64,000 nucleotides of DNA, from positions 10,772,501-10,836,500 of the forward strand of contig CM036633.1 in NCBI GenBank assembly GCA_020746105.1. The letters are read 5' to 3'. Both the position numbers and the translations under genes were made by a program. The stretch is from Trogon surrucura (taxonomy: Eukaryota > Chordata > Aves > Trogoniformes > Trogonidae). The notes under the pieces were generated by a model. The model made no database searches. It was not told the origin of the DNA and worked only from the letters and a program-made list of their open reading frames with translations. Of the stretch, positions 53,101 to 62,454 are shown piece by piece (position 1 is the stretch's first letter; every line of letters begins with the position of its first letter).

Positions 53101-56100
53101 GACACGTCACTGTGCACAGGTTCTCCCACATCCAGCTCATCCCACACCTTTGCCACAGCACACGGCTTCCCCTCCAGCCCAAAACAGGCTGCCCTGAATC
53201 CTCAAAAAGGAGGACAGGGATCATCGTATATGTAGCACTGCCACAGGGCTGTCCTCTCCTTTCTGCAGGACAAGCAGGAATGGAGCCACTGGATGACATG
53301 CAGCATGGGCAAAGGCATCCCAACTAAGCCCAGTACCTCCTTTCTTTACACTGATCTTCCAAGACAATCAGCTCCATTAACAACAAAGCTGGCCAATGTG
53401 GCTGCTGTGACACGAAGCACCCCACGGCAAGCAACTCGACATCAGAGAGCCCGGAAAGGAAGGAAAGGAAGGAAAGGAAGGAAAGGAAGGAAAGGAAGGA
53501 AAGGAAGGAAAGGAAGGAAAGGAAGGAAAGGAAGGAAAGGAAGGAAAGGAAGGAAAGGAAGGAAAGGAAGGAAAGGAAGACCTGGGAGGGTTTCCCATGG
53601 GGTCCCAGCTGCCCAGTGGACACAACCCACTCTTCCCAAACATGCGCTTACTCTTTGCTCTCATGGGCATTGGTCTGTGGCACTGGCTCTGTCAGCCTCA
53701 TCTCAAACTCGTTGCACCTCAGCGGCACCTCCTGGTAGTGGGTAATGAGGTCGTAGAGGCTGTCGAACACCAGGTTGTCTGTCAGGAAGAACTTGGGGCT
53801 GCCGGCATCCTGACGAGAGTGGATCCGGCAGTGCTGCACCTTCCCGTTGCGCCTGAGGAAGAGGGAGGGGGTAAACCAAGGTTCTCTGTGGAGATTTTGC
53901 ATCTGCCTCAGAAACAGCTCCAGTTGGGGCACAGCATTTCTGCTCCATGGGAGACTCATCACCAAAGGTCCCAAGGGACTTGACCCTTCTGCCCTGGGAC
54001 AGTGAGTTGACATGATGCTGGGGCACAGCAAGAGGAGAAACCTCCTCATGGACCACTGGGGAATGGGCCCAACCACTGAAGATGGTGTCAAGACGAAGGA
54101 TACCCCAGGAGCGACACCGAGCAGTGGGCTGGTGCCTGTGTCCCTCACCAGAAGGAGAGGGTGTAGTCTCCAACGAAGGTCTCGCTCTCCCTGACGAGGA
54201 AGGAGCCATCAGGGGCCCCCGTCTCGATGCAGTACTCTGTCAGCAGCCGCTCCGCGATGTGTCGCCCATCACGTCCTGCTCCCAGCTTGCCATGAAACCA
54301 CTTCTCCGTGGAGTGAAGCTCAGTGCTGTTGCTCACCTGGCAGGGGGAAAACCCACCGTCTTGGGTTACTGAGGGTGGGCTTGTGGTGCTGGAGTCCGCT
54401 ATGCTCATGCGTCTTCCAACCAGTAGCACGAAGGTTCTGAAGCAGCTCCCACCCTTCCCACCACAGGATCTCCCCCTGAAGTCAGCTGGCAGTGGAGATG
54501 CTCAGCCCCTTGGACAGTCAAGTCCTTTCTCTAGGGGAACAACTCACCATCAGCCAAGGGAGCCCTCACCTCCTTTTGTTCCTCCTCATCCTCATTGCCT
54601 TGGTCACCGGTTGTCTCCCCAGAGTAATAAATCTTGCTGCTGGTCAGGACAAAGTAATGCGGGTTCCACTCCTGCAAGGAAACAAACTCTGAGTAAAGAG
54701 ACCTCCTGAGGAAACACCCACCACCCATCTGTGGCTCTCTCCCTTCTCGATCAGCACAAGCAGTGAGGGGAGATGGGGTTTGTGAAGGACAGTCACCAGC
54801 AATACTCATTTCAGTGGAGTTACAGGAGCTTCCAAGACATCCCCCAGATCCAAAGCATGGATTTATCAGTAGCAAAAAAACAGCATGTCATAGGTCTTAC
54901 ATACAAAGTGATTGCAGATCACGCTGCAAACACCACAGCGTGTATTAAAAGGTGATGATCAAATGAAGAACAATTCAATGCAAAAAGCAAACACTGTATT
55001 GGATTCTGCACCGGGACTATCAGAGAAGAGGCTATCAGAGGTGGTTGTGCAGCTTTACCATTGCACTTTTCTGTTTTCCAAAACCCATTTTGTCCACATG
55101 TGACTCTGCCTGACAGATCCTCAGCAAAGCGGAGTAGCTGAAGAAGTGGACTGTGCGTAAGTAAATGCACACAGCGAAAGGAACGCTCGATGCTTTACAA
55201 AGCCAAATGCTCGTTCAGGCGTGTTAAGCTCGTAGGCACTTGGTAGGAGGCAGGCAGGTCTAGAAACACAGGCCATCGCCAGAACTTACTGCAGCGACAG
55301 GGATTACAGGCTATAGGGATTACACAAGAGCAGCTGCAGTGCATCAGCCCAGAGCTCCCTCTAGCTCAGCTTCTGCCTCTAACAAGGGCCAACAGGAGAT
55401 GCCTAGGGAAGAGCACAGGAGAGAGCCAGCATAAAAACACCCCCAGCCTGTAGAGACCCCTGAGAAACCAGACAGGGCAACAGCCCCTTGGCTTATTTGT
55501 ACCAGCCCTTCCTTCCAGCACCACGCAGTCCCTTACGGAGTTACTGCGTCGTTTACAGAGCCCACAGAACAGGATCAGGGTGACAGTGGCAGAGAGAAAC
55601 GTACGTGATTGATGGGGTCTTCCAGGTAGAGGATCCCGTTCTTGATGGAGTTGCTGATGTCGTTCTCTGAATACATTACGGATGTGGGCAGCTCCTCGTA
55701 AGCGCTGCCCTCTGCCAGCTTCTTGTGCTGTGGGATGACAGAGCAGGTCAGGCACCTCAAGGGGAGCAGGCACCAAAAAAGCAGCCTGGATTTCCTGATG
55801 AACAACCCCAAAACTCCACATCTGCTGCACTGGGTTCTTTCAGACTAAAAGAATCCATGCCACAGAGATGATCAAATGGCACTGAAGTCCCACCCCTTCT
55901 TCCCAGGGGTGACTTGTGCAGTAGAAATACCAACACCCCCAAGACACAAAGAAAGGCAGCACCCAGTTGCTGAGCTCATTTTCCAGCAGCTCTGAAGCAA
56001 GAGAGCTCTTTGTCTCCATTTATTTTTAGCATCAGGTCTCCACTTTCACCTGAGGCACTGCCAAGCCCTTCCAGAGGTAAGCAACTGCCCTTGGTCCCAC

Positions 56101-59100
56101 ACCCTCACCCCATTTGCCCCCATTCTCTCCACTGAGGAGCCTTGCTGGGGAAGCAACTTCACCTTGATGAGGATCTTCCTCCTGAGTTGATTTGGAGAGG
56201 GAAGGCCATCAGCAGAAATATCTACTGGTTTGGTCAAGAGCATGTCTCCGAAGACCTTCTTGAAATTCTGAGCCATGTTCCTCTGCTGAGCAATGCTGCA
56301 GTGGTCCTCAATGGACAGAATGACGGGGAAACTGGGAGAAGGAAAAAAGCCATCAGAACCAGGACAGTGTGTGGATGGAATAAACACCTTCTGAGCTCCT
56401 TTTCAAAACCTGGCCTCTGTGCCCTCAAGGAGCAGTTTGCATCAACAGCGATCTGTGCTGTGTGTTCAACGTAACCACCCTACATCAAGGTGTCCCCACC
56501 ACTGCTGGCAATGCATTCAGTGGAGAAGGACTGGCAAACTACTGGCGTTTACCCAAAGCCTTCCCTCCCACAACATTTTTCTGGGAGAAACCTCCCTTTG
56601 GGTGGAAGACACAATGACAAGCTTTCTTCTCACTGAATGCCAGGCACATGGTTTTGTGCCAGATCTCTGGATAAAGGTGGGCTTGACTTTGCTACAGCCT
56701 CAGCTCTACTCTCTTTGCCTTCCTGGCAGCTCTGCCAGGTCCTTGCTGTACTCACTCAGAGGTGACAAAGGCATGCTCCTTGATGGTGACTAAGACGTCG
56801 GAGAACTTGATCTTGGTGGTCAAGGTGTGTCCATGGTAGATGACCGGCATACCATCAGGACCATCCCAGCAATCCACTGCAAGACACCCACGGGGGAAAC
56901 TTAGCCCAAAGGCTGGAATACCGGCAGGACACGGACGTGAGATGGACTGAACTATGAGCTGCTGGGAACCTCCCTGGATGGCCATGAAGGAGTGATGTGA
57001 AAGTCCAGATCTTTCTGGGGCACCAAAATCTTGGGCACGTACCACCCAGTCCAACAGAGCAAATGACCTCAGCCCTTCCAGCACATCACAATGTTCCTAC
57101 TGGCATGTCAACCCTCAGCCCTGCCTTTCATACAAAGCTTTCCCCAACCACCACAAGCTACTGCAATGATGGAGACAGAAGTGCCAGCCCCAGGTACTCA
57201 CGTTCGATGCAGCGGCATCCCATGCGCAGGCAGCGGGCGTATGCCTCCAGCGAGGACTCGCTCGAGAACTGATCCCCCGTCAGGTACCTTTCACATGAGA
57301 GAAGACATCAGCAAAGCACCACTCTCATGGATGGTCTGTGGGGACATCACAGACCAGCCTCCACGATGTAAGAAATGGCGATTTTCCCCAAGACCTATCA
57401 TCTTCCCCCAGTGACGAGAGGGGAAGATGCTGCAAGCACCACTCTGAGGTCCAGCCTTGCTGCTGGCTCTTGAGATCAGCCTCAGAGAGTGGTATCAATG
57501 TTGGTGCCCCCTGTACCAGGCAGAATCAGCCTGAGAGCAGGGCTAGACCAGCTCTTGCAAGCAGACAGGAGCTCGCTGCCTGCCCCGCAGCCTGCTCAGC
57601 TGGCTTAGGCTCTCCATACTTTAAATGTGAGCTAAGGTGCTGCCACTGCATCCCAGGAACAAGGAGCACAGACAGAGCCTGTCTGCAAAGAAAGCAGCTC
57701 CTGTAGTTTTCCTCTAGCAGCAGAGGAGGAAAATGGCCAATTTCAGCCTGCCAGGTTTCTATCATTTCTGTCCTCAGAGGCTGTGGAAGGTGACATTGCC
57801 AATGGTAAGAAATCCCTACTGACAGCCTGGGACCTGAAAGCACAGTCTGTGCAGATGTGTGCTGCTGACAACATCTGAGCAAAATACAGATGATTACACA
57901 GTGGAGGAAGGACTAGGGTAACAAGAGGAAGATCTCTGATGTACTGACCCCGGGGTGAGAAAGTCTACTTGACCTGTCACAGGGATCAGGCAAAATTGGA
58001 GAATCTCACCCTGGCAGAGGGGAAGAGGATGCTGGGAGCGGATGGGTGGAGAAAGCCATCCCCTAGTCCTTACGTGTTGTGTGAAGAGGAGATCCAGTAA
58101 TGGGAAAGAGGGTTGTTCATGTTCTCCAGACACACCATGTCCAGTTGCGAATTCCAGATGCTGTTCTCTTTGGAAAACAGGAAGGTGAGAAACTGCTCAG
58201 GAAGAAACAGAAGTGTGTTAATGGTGCAGAGGAGCCGGGTGCTGTGGTTCAGCTTCATACACATCTCCCTCTGTGTCAGCAGCTACCGAATAGGTAGTGA
58301 TTTTCTAAGCTCAGCACAGATTGACCAGAGGCAACCAAGCCAGCACACAGCCACCCGACCCAGCGTGCTCGAGTAACCACAGCTTAGGCATTGCCATCTC
58401 TGCCCTGAGTTGTTCCAGACATCTGCACACAAATCCTTTGACCCAGCTGGAGACAAACAGATCGCTCTGCATCTTATTTCTCAGCTCATATGGCAGGCAA
58501 TAGCTCACCAAGGCCATGTGGGTCTAGGGACCTTTGTGTGGGAGCCAGTCCAAAGTGCCAGTGACATGGTCACCTCCAGTTGTTTTGATTCTTGTGTTCT
58601 CAGCTCTTCTTACTTTGAAAAGATCCTTATGTGCCCCAAGGGGACATTACACCAAATGGAGCCCCCTTCCTCCCCTAGATGAACTGCCTGATGAGCACTC
58701 CCAGCTGCACACAACACAAGAAGAGAGCCCAGATGCCTTTCCCTTCACCAATCAGCCCTTGTGCAACACTGTGACCCACCAGGTTCATCTTGCATAGCAA
58801 TGCAGCTTGCAGGAGCTGTGAACCTTTAAGCACCACCAGCCCCGCAGTGAAGACACAGGCAGGAGAGCTGTCACACCCCAGCACGCATCGCACTGGGGAC
58901 GTCACCCCCCACGCCAACCCACTCCATACACGCTAGCGTCCGAGGTGTCTTACTTCATCCAGCGAGAAATAAGGCTCGTCAATCTCTCTCAAAGGGTCTC
59001 GCAGAAAGTTGAACATGAATTCCTGTACCTGAAGGGTATCTGCAGCCCAGAGCTCCTGCAAACCCCAAGAGAGACATGAAAAAGAAACCATTATTCAAAA

Positions 59101-62100
59101 CCACATGCGGCTCATCCAGCTAGAAGCTTTAACCATTAAGGAGGCAGTTTTTAAAGTAAGATTGTCGCTGCCAGGAATTCATCTGTCAGCACAAATGCCG
59201 GATAGCACGCAACTGCAGAAATCTGCCTTGTTCCTAAGTGGTCTCCTTTTTCTCATTGCCATGCATTTTTCTCTCCGATAGCTCCTCTGCACACATCTGC
59301 CATCCCTCCTCCTTCGGCAGCAGAAGCCAACTCAGCTTCCTTTTCTTTCTCTCTCCCTGGATGTCTTTCATTAGGGCCACCAAAATGGCTGCGTCTCTCC
59401 GCTGTTAACTCTCCACTCGCTGCTGACCACAGGCAGGGAGATGGTGGGAGAGGGGGAGGACAGTGCAAAGCAGGAGGTCCCACGCTCTCACAAGAGCCAC
59501 AGCAGTGCTTTTGGGAGCCACCCCACCCTCTCGGAGCAGATCAGCAACGAGATGGGAGCACAGCAAGAGTGACAGTAAAACGTATGCACAGCCCACAAAT
59601 GCGCTGCTTGAGCCCACGTGCTTGTGTGAGTGTGCGTGGTGTGCTTGTTGAACGATCTAAGGCTGCTTTTAAATGGAAAGGTCAGCAAGCAAATTGATCA
59701 GCTGCTCCTCAGGAGCTGCCCAGACCTCCCGAGCAGACAGGGTGGACAATGACACTTTGGCTGCTGCAAACCTTCAGTACCAGCCAAGGTCACCAGGACT
59801 GGGGAAATCTCCACTGACCAGTTCCTCCCTCCCGGGACCTCCAACCATCTCAGATCTTCTGCTCTTGGTCCCTTTTCTGATCAGGGTGCCTGGCTGAGGC
59901 CAAGTTTACCCTCACCAGCTCTTCCCCTGCATCACCTCCTGCTCCAGGAAGGAGGTCGTGCCAGAACACCCCATGACCAAATCATCCCAGCTCCACGGCA
60001 AGACTGCCCTTAGAGTCCCAGATCCTCACCAACACGGGTGCCTACTCCCTCACCCCTCTCCTGCACCCGTGTCAAGCTCACCCTCTGGTACTCCAGCAAG
60101 AACTTCTGCAGCTCCAGCAGCGAGACCCTGAAGTGCTCAGACCTTTCTCCACTCCTGAAAAGCGGAGAGAGAGAGAAGTTCTCGTCACTCACACAGCAGA
60201 TTGTGACCAGCTGTTACCAGCTTCATGTGAGATGCCATCTGCAACCATCATGGTACGTGCAAGCAGGATGTGTTCCGAGCAAGCGGTGCTGCAAGAGCAG
60301 AGCGGGATGAGCAGAGAGAGATGAGGAGGGCACGATGGCAAACACACAGCAGCTGAAATGACACGTCCACATCTCAGAGCCAGGGACTGCCCCAGGAGCA
60401 GTCCAGGATTCACGCTGCCAAGGGTATGACAATGTGAAATTCTAGTGAAGGGGTGAGAAAAATCAGAGGGACTGATCTGTCAAAAAAAAAAAAAAGTGAA
60501 AAGAACTAAACAGGTGCACCAAAGTCAAGGGCTGATTACAGGCAGAAAGGAGCTACAGGTAGCCAGAGAATATGGATTCAAGGAGGCAGGGCATGGAATG
60601 ATGGAAGGAATCGTTTGTAGCCGATAATTTCGAAAGACTTGTCCATGAACATACCAAGCCGCAATGGACAGCCAACAGCCGTGCTGGGGACTAACACCAA
60701 AAAAATCAGAGATGGATGGGGCAGCGCTGGCTGCCCTGGGCAGAGGGATGAACCAGATGGTTTGCTGAGGTCCCTGCCAACTCTGTTTTCTATGGTCACA
60801 GGAAAAAAAGAGGGGAACCCACGGGGAATTATCTGGACAATTTAACAAGTTTTCCCTCTTTCGCTTCTGTGTCTAAACTCAAGCTCTTTTTCCTATGGTC
60901 AAGATGCACACAGGGCAGGGAAGGGCACAATCGGCAGCGGCACCACAGGCACTGCCAGCACAGTCTCCCCCTGGGAGATGCCTCAAGGTCTGGTTATTTC
61001 ACCTAAACCAACTGACCATTTTTGGGAGGTGGCTGACCTGAGCTGGATCTCAGTGGGATGTCTGGGAGGAAGAGAGACCTTCCTGACCTGAGTCGAAGTG
61101 TCTACAGCAAAGATGCTTATTCAGAGTGCAAAAACACAAGCAGCACGGTGGCAAGCAAAAGGTGTGCAGAATTGCTCCTCCCCGACGCGGCGCTGCAGAC
61201 ATCAAAGCACGTTACGGAGGCAAAAGAAAACAGCCCCTTCCCCAGCAAATACAGAGAATTATCCACCTTTCTAGGAACGGGACATCCATCTGCAAAAGAA
61301 GAAGCACAAGCATTAGGTTTGCACTCAATCTTTACTCTTTGTCATCCCTGGCCTGGAGGTAGGAGATGAGAGATATTAGCTGAGGCCAGCAGGGTTAAAA
61401 AGGCAATTAAGAGGGAATGCCCAGTAACAAGTTTGGTCTCTCCCTGCCCTTCCTGGCTCTGGAGAATTCAGCTCTTACCATTTTCTGGGCGCTGAACATC
61501 AGGCTGCGGTAGAGCTGTGCAAACTGCCCGTATGTGATATCCCCATTCCTCTGCTCCATGTCCTGTGGCAAAAAAAAAAACCCCAAAGGTCAGAGGTTTT
61601 AAAGGGGTCACAGGCAACTCTGCACAGCCTGAGACATGTCTCCTCCCACCAGGATTCCGGAGGAAAAAGAAGGAGGAAAAGGTCAAAGTCTGGCCAGACT
61701 TCACCTCCTACCTCTGCCCAGAGGGACCCCACAGCACCCAGGACACAGGCACATCCGAAAACAAGTCGGGAAATTCCCCAAGCTCACCCATAAAAAGGCA
61801 CCACAGTGGTCAGTGTTATCATTTACTTGAACAGGCACGAATAGGACCATCTTAATTTTTGTTTGCAGAGCGCATCCGAAGCGTGCGCAAACTGTAAGAC
61901 TCAAAGCTGCTCTTTGGGCTCGGTGCTCAGTGCTGGTGGAAACACTTGGTCATGACGAGATATCTCTTTGTTTCCGGGTGTGCAGTGATGCTGGCAGAGC
62001 CGGCTGCCCATCACTTGGTGGCAGTGAGATGCAGGACCTGCTGGCCTCGGTGCCTGTCCTCCCGCACTCTGCCCCACCAGCACAAAGCCCACGGATGGGA

Positions 62101-62454
62101 GCCAGGAGCAACGCGGGGAGCGGTGGAGGCAGGGTGGGGTGAAGAGAGGGTGCTGGCCACAAATGAGCCAGGGCGCGGCACCCAGTGGGAGCTGGCACCT
62201 CTTCAGTCGCCACCGTGGGTGGGGGCCCTCCCAGGAAAAGCTGAGAGCCTCTGCAATATGCAAACGCACTGTGGGAGTTTAACCACCGCCAGGTTAGGCT
62301 CAAAGGCAGGCAAAAGGCTGCTGAGGGTCCACAGCATGAGCAAGGAAGGCAGGGGGGTAACACACTCACCGTGAGTCTCTCCCGCAAGAACCTCATGTTG
62401 GGGACCCGGTAGTTGACCTGAGACAGCATGTTCTTCAGATCCTTGGCGGAGATT
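44104..62454 (-). CDS. PLCG1: PLCG1, phospholipase C gamma 1 (28 coding exons, N-terminus off the right edge)
   Basis: PLC-gamma-1 hydrolyses PtdIns(4,5)P2 to IP3 and diacylglycerol at the plasma membrane after recruitment to phosphotyrosines of activated receptors. The exons below join in phase to 3,349 coding bases (1,115 residues plus stop). They correspond to human residues about 172-1290. Order: EF hands, catalytic X half with both active-site histidines (SSSHNT and YHGHT), first half of the split PH domain, N-terminal SH2 (FLVRES), C-terminal SH2 (FLVRKR), linker with the activating tyrosines ([15 protein letters not shown]), SH3 (ALFDYKA, WWRGDYGG, FPSNYV), second half of the split PH domain, catalytic Y half, C2 domain and tail ending VNGDNRL. 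No stop or frame error was found. The first ~171 residues are outside the window. The gene is convergent with ZHX3, as in human. Confidence 0.97.
44509..44693 (-). CDS. PLCG1: PLCG1 exon: C-terminal tail
   Basis: 61 codons, [18 protein letters not shown] through [24 protein letters not shown] includes the tyrosine equivalent to human Y1253. The acceptor CCAAGCAG and donor AG|GTAGGC both keep phase. This is the least conserved part of the protein. Confidence 0.95.
45237..45325 (-). CDS. PLCG1: PLCG1 exon: last C2 strands
   Basis: Encodes [18 protein letters not shown] through KIDIFPSK. Human has [18 protein letters not shown]. The donor is GTGAGG. Confidence 0.97.
45628..45789 (-). CDS. PLCG1: PLCG1 exon: C2 domain
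   Basis: Encodes [18 protein letters not shown] through [25 protein letters not shown] is the conserved second half of the C2 fold. The donor is GTAAAG. Confidence 0.97.
45970..46084 (-). CDS. PLCG1: PLCG1 exon: C2 domain
   Basis: 38 codons, [18 protein letters not shown] through [15 protein letters not shown] and VCPFVEVEV are C2 strands. The donor GTGAGT splits an Ala codon. Confidence 0.97.
46085..47931 (-). other. PLCG1: PLCG1 intron within C2 region
   Basis: The longest PLCG1 intron fully inside the window. It has a GTGAGTACC donor and a CTCTGCCCAG acceptor. I see no repeat family or internal gene in it. Confidence 0.8.
47932..48080 (-). CDS. PLCG1: PLCG1 exon: end of Y half, start of C2
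   Basis: Encodes [18 protein letters not shown] through [18 protein letters not shown] is the Y-box end and SISIE the first C2 strand. A large 1.85-kb intron follows. Confidence 0.97.
48780..49004 (-). CDS. PLCG1: PLCG1 exon: catalytic Y half
   Basis: 74 complete codons, [18 protein letters not shown] through [25 protein letters not shown] and [14 protein letters not shown] form the Y-box part of the barrel. Nearly identical to human. Confidence 0.97.
49458..49554 (-). CDS. PLCG1: PLCG1 exon: start of catalytic Y half
   Basis: Encodes [18 protein letters not shown] through [19 protein letters not shown] is the start of the PLC Y box. The donor GTGAGC splits the following Lys codon. Confidence 0.97.
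49555..50077 (-). other. PLCG1: PLCG1 intron (split PH to Y half)
   Basis: GT-AG intron with a CTTTCTCTTGGCAG acceptor and GTGAGTC donor. No recognisable internal feature. Confidence 0.75.
50078..50235 (-). CDS. PLCG1: PLCG1 exon: second half of split PH domain
   Basis: Encodes [18 protein letters not shown] through AAQTADAR. The C-terminal helix of the PH fold ([12 protein letters not shown]) is visible. The acceptor is TGCCCACACAG and the donor GTGAGTC. Confidence 0.97.
50236..51017 (-). other. PLCG1: PLCG1 intron within split PH second half
   Basis: GT-AG intron. GC-rich, with chance ORFs on both strands and no conserved element that I recognise. Confidence 0.75.
51018..51087 (-). CDS. 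PLCG1: PLCG1 exon: second half of split PH begins; NAGNAG-type acceptor
   Basis: Encodes [14 protein letters not shown] through VPSCQI. The acceptor region reads CCCAG-GAG-CAA, so splicing after CAG would start the exon at 51090 and insert one Glu. Splicing after GAG (51087) gives the same length as human (EREHLDEN). The shorter form is listed here. Confidence 0.93.
51206..51302 (-). CDS. PLCG1: PLCG1 exon: second part of SH3 domain
   Basis: Encodes [18 protein letters not shown] through LEPERE. The WW and FPSNYV motifs of the SH3 ligand groove are intact. The donor is GTGAGCTTG. Confidence 0.97.
51549..51652 (-). CDS. PLCG1: PLCG1 exon: first part of SH3 domain
   Basis: Encodes [18 protein letters not shown] through EKQEGG. 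ALFDYKA is the SH3 signature strand. The donor GTGAGT splits a Trp codon. Confidence 0.97.
51935..52082 (+). mobile_element. CR1 LINE fragment (ORF2 3' part)
   Basis: Contains AGTGTGCCCAAGCGGCCAC, AAGGCCAACAGCATCCTGG and CCTGTATCAAAATAA, the end of the CR1 reverse-transcriptase ORF. It lies in a PLCG1 intron, antisense to the gene. Only a short degraded piece remains. Confidence 0.88.
52110..52187 (-). CDS. PLCG1: PLCG1 exon: activation linker with regulatory tyrosines
   Basis: 26 codons beginning [11 protein letters not shown] and ending NPMPTFK. The tyrosines correspond to human Y771, Y775 and Y783 (the GFYVEAN site), whose phosphorylation switches the enzyme on. Human has Asn where this protein has His after EGR. 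Confidence 0.97.
52515..52695 (-). CDS. PLCG1: PLCG1 exon: rest of C-SH2
   Basis: 60 codons, [18 protein letters not shown] through [10 protein letters not shown], matching human. The acceptor is CACCTGCCAG and the donor GTGAGTGTGG. Confidence 0.97.
52969..53088 (-). CDS. PLCG1: PLCG1 exon: C-terminal SH2 domain
   Basis: Encodes [18 protein letters not shown] through SSYAISF. The pTyr-binding arginine is in FLVRKR. In the family this domain holds the enzyme autoinhibited until it binds phosphorylated Y783 in cis. The donor is GTGCGT. Confidence 0.97.
53452..53580. repeat. 9-bp polypurine tandem repeat (GGAAAGGAA)n
   Basis: About 14 near-perfect copies of GGAAAGGAA in the PLCG1 intron between the exons at 53652-53852 and 52969-53088. 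On the PLCG1 sense strand it is a pure pyrimidine tract, starting about 72 bases after a donor. Read in frame on the + strand it encodes a meaningless Gly-Arg-Lys repeat. Confidence 0.97.
53652..53852 (-). CDS. PLCG1: PLCG1 exon: rest of N-SH2 and inter-SH2 linker
   Basis: 66 complete codons, [18 protein letters not shown] through [11 protein letters not shown], very close to human. The donor GTAAGC splits the final Glu codon. The acceptor ends CTCTTCCTCAG. Confidence 0.97.
54149..54336 (-). CDS. PLCG1: PLCG1 exon: N-terminal SH2 domain
   Basis: Encodes [18 protein letters not shown] through DYTLSFW. The phosphotyrosine-binding arginine is in FLVRES. This SH2 docks on activated receptors. 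The acceptor CCTGCCAG is directly followed by GTGAGC in the exon, which looks like a donor but is coding. Confidence 0.97.
54570..54671 (-). CDS. PLCG1: PLCG1 exon: first half of split PH domain
   Basis: 34 codons, [17 protein letters not shown] followed by an acidic stretch ([10 protein letters not shown]). Phase 0 at both ends. The acceptor is TTCCTTGCAG and the donor GTGAGGGC. Confidence 0.97.
55605..55727 (-). CDS. PLCG1: PLCG1 exon: end of X half and start of split PH
   Basis: 41 codons, [18 protein letters not shown] through [11 protein letters not shown]. The C-terminal part begins the split PH domain. The donor is GTACGT. Confidence 0.97.
56163..56331 (-). CDS. PLCG1: PLCG1 exon: X half
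   Basis: 56 codons, [18 protein letters not shown] through RRKILIK. The acidic IED motif includes a calcium ligand in the family. The human segment has YPVILS at the start. The acceptor ends CTTCTCCCAG; the donor is GTGAAGTTG. Confidence 0.97.
56756..56876 (-). CDS. PLCG1: PLCG1 exon: X half, second active-site His
   Basis: Encodes [18 protein letters not shown] through EHAFVTS. It contains the second catalytic histidine (YHGHT, human H380) and the calcium-binding ELDCWDG motif. The donor is GTGAGTACAG. Confidence 0.97.
56877..57201 (-). other. PLCG1: PLCG1 intron within X half
   Basis: Short GT-AG intron splitting the Leu codon of ELDCWDG. Nothing else seen. Confidence 0.75.
57202..57287 (-). 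CDS. PLCG1: PLCG1 exon: catalytic X half
   Basis: Encodes [18 protein letters not shown] and [10 protein letters not shown], matching human. The acceptor is TGTGAAAG and the donor GTGAGTACC, which splits the Leu codon of ELDCWDG. Confidence 0.96.
57288..58073 (-). other. PLCG1: PLCG1 intron within X half
   Basis: GT-AG intron splitting the Thr codon of SSSHNT. No repeat or gene recognised. Confidence 0.75.
58074..58192 (-). CDS. PLCG1: PLCG1 exon: start of catalytic X half, first active-site His
   Basis: Encodes [18 protein letters not shown] through [10 protein letters not shown]. The histidine in SSSHNT is the first catalytic histidine of PI-PLC (human H335), and the adjacent Asn is a calcium ligand. 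The donor GTAAGG splits the Thr codon. Confidence 0.97.
58193..58953 (-). other. PLCG1: PLCG1 intron between EF hands and X half
   Basis: GT-AG intron with a CTTCCTGAGCAG acceptor. No recognisable internal feature. Confidence 0.75.
58954..59055 (-). CDS. PLCG1: PLCG1 exon: end of EF hands
   Basis: 34 codons, [18 protein letters not shown] through FSLDE, close to human ELWAVDRLQVQEFML. The donor is GTAAGACACC; the acceptor ends TTTGCAG. Confidence 0.96.
59056..60081 (-). other. PLCG1: PLCG1 intron, EF-hand region
   Basis: GT-AG intron of about 1 kb. No internal exon or repeat family recognised. Confidence 0.75.
60082..60154 (-). CDS. PLCG1: PLCG1 exon: EF-hand region
   Basis: 73 bases encoding [18 protein letters not shown] through LEYQR, matching the human segment ending in LLDYQ. 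The acceptor is CGCTTTTCAG and the donor GTGAGCTTG. Confidence 0.94.
60155..61266 (-). other. PLCG1: PLCG1 intron after the microexon
   Basis: About 1.1 kb intron. It holds an A run near 60481 and a CR1 fragment near 60700-60800. Its donor (GTGGAT) is the weakest I saw in the gene. Confidence 0.75.
60700..60801 (+). mobile_element. CR1 LINE 3'-end fragment
   Basis: Contains ACCAGATGGTTTGCTGAGG, TCCCTGCCAACTCTG and TTTTCTATGGTCAC, the CR1 3' end in the + orientation with a degraded terminal repeat. In a PLCG1 intron, antisense to the gene. Confidence 0.85.
61267..61289 (-). CDS. PLCG1: PLCG1 microexon (23 nt), EF-hand linker
   Basis: Encodes MDVPFLE plus two bases, matching human MDLPFLE. 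The acceptor is CTTCTTCTTTTGCAG and the donor a weak AAAG|GTGGAT. With the next exon it restores phase exactly (23+73 = 96). The joined product reads [11 protein letters not shown], four residues shorter than human LEASTLRAGERPELC. Confidence 0.85.
61479..61562 (-). CDS. PLCG1: PLCG1 exon: EF-hand region
   Basis: 84 bases, phase 0 at both ends, encoding [18 protein letters not shown] through SAQKM. The acceptor TTTTTGCCACAG follows a T tract; the donor is GTAAGAG. Confidence 0.95.
61563..62369 (-). other. PLCG1: PLCG1 intron, EF-hand region
   Basis: GT-AG intron with a T-tract acceptor. Nothing else recognised. Confidence 0.75.
62370..62454 (-). CDS. PLCG1: PLCG1 exon: EF-hand region, first exon in window
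   Basis: Encodes [10 protein letters not shown]...FLRERLT, nearly identical to human PLCG1 from residue 172. The acceptor is CCCTTTTCCCAG and the donor GTGAGTGTG. The first base completes an arginine codon begun in the previous exon, which is not in the window. Confidence 0.96.

Noticed and set aside
53452-53580. Possible CRISPR array
   Set aside because: Direct 9-bp tandem repeats with no spacers, in a vertebrate nuclear intron.
53293-53745. 150-codon ORF with a Gly-Arg-Lys repeat
   Set aside because: Produced by the 9-bp purine repeat, which is divisible by three and stays open. It lies in a PLCG1 intron on the antisense strand.
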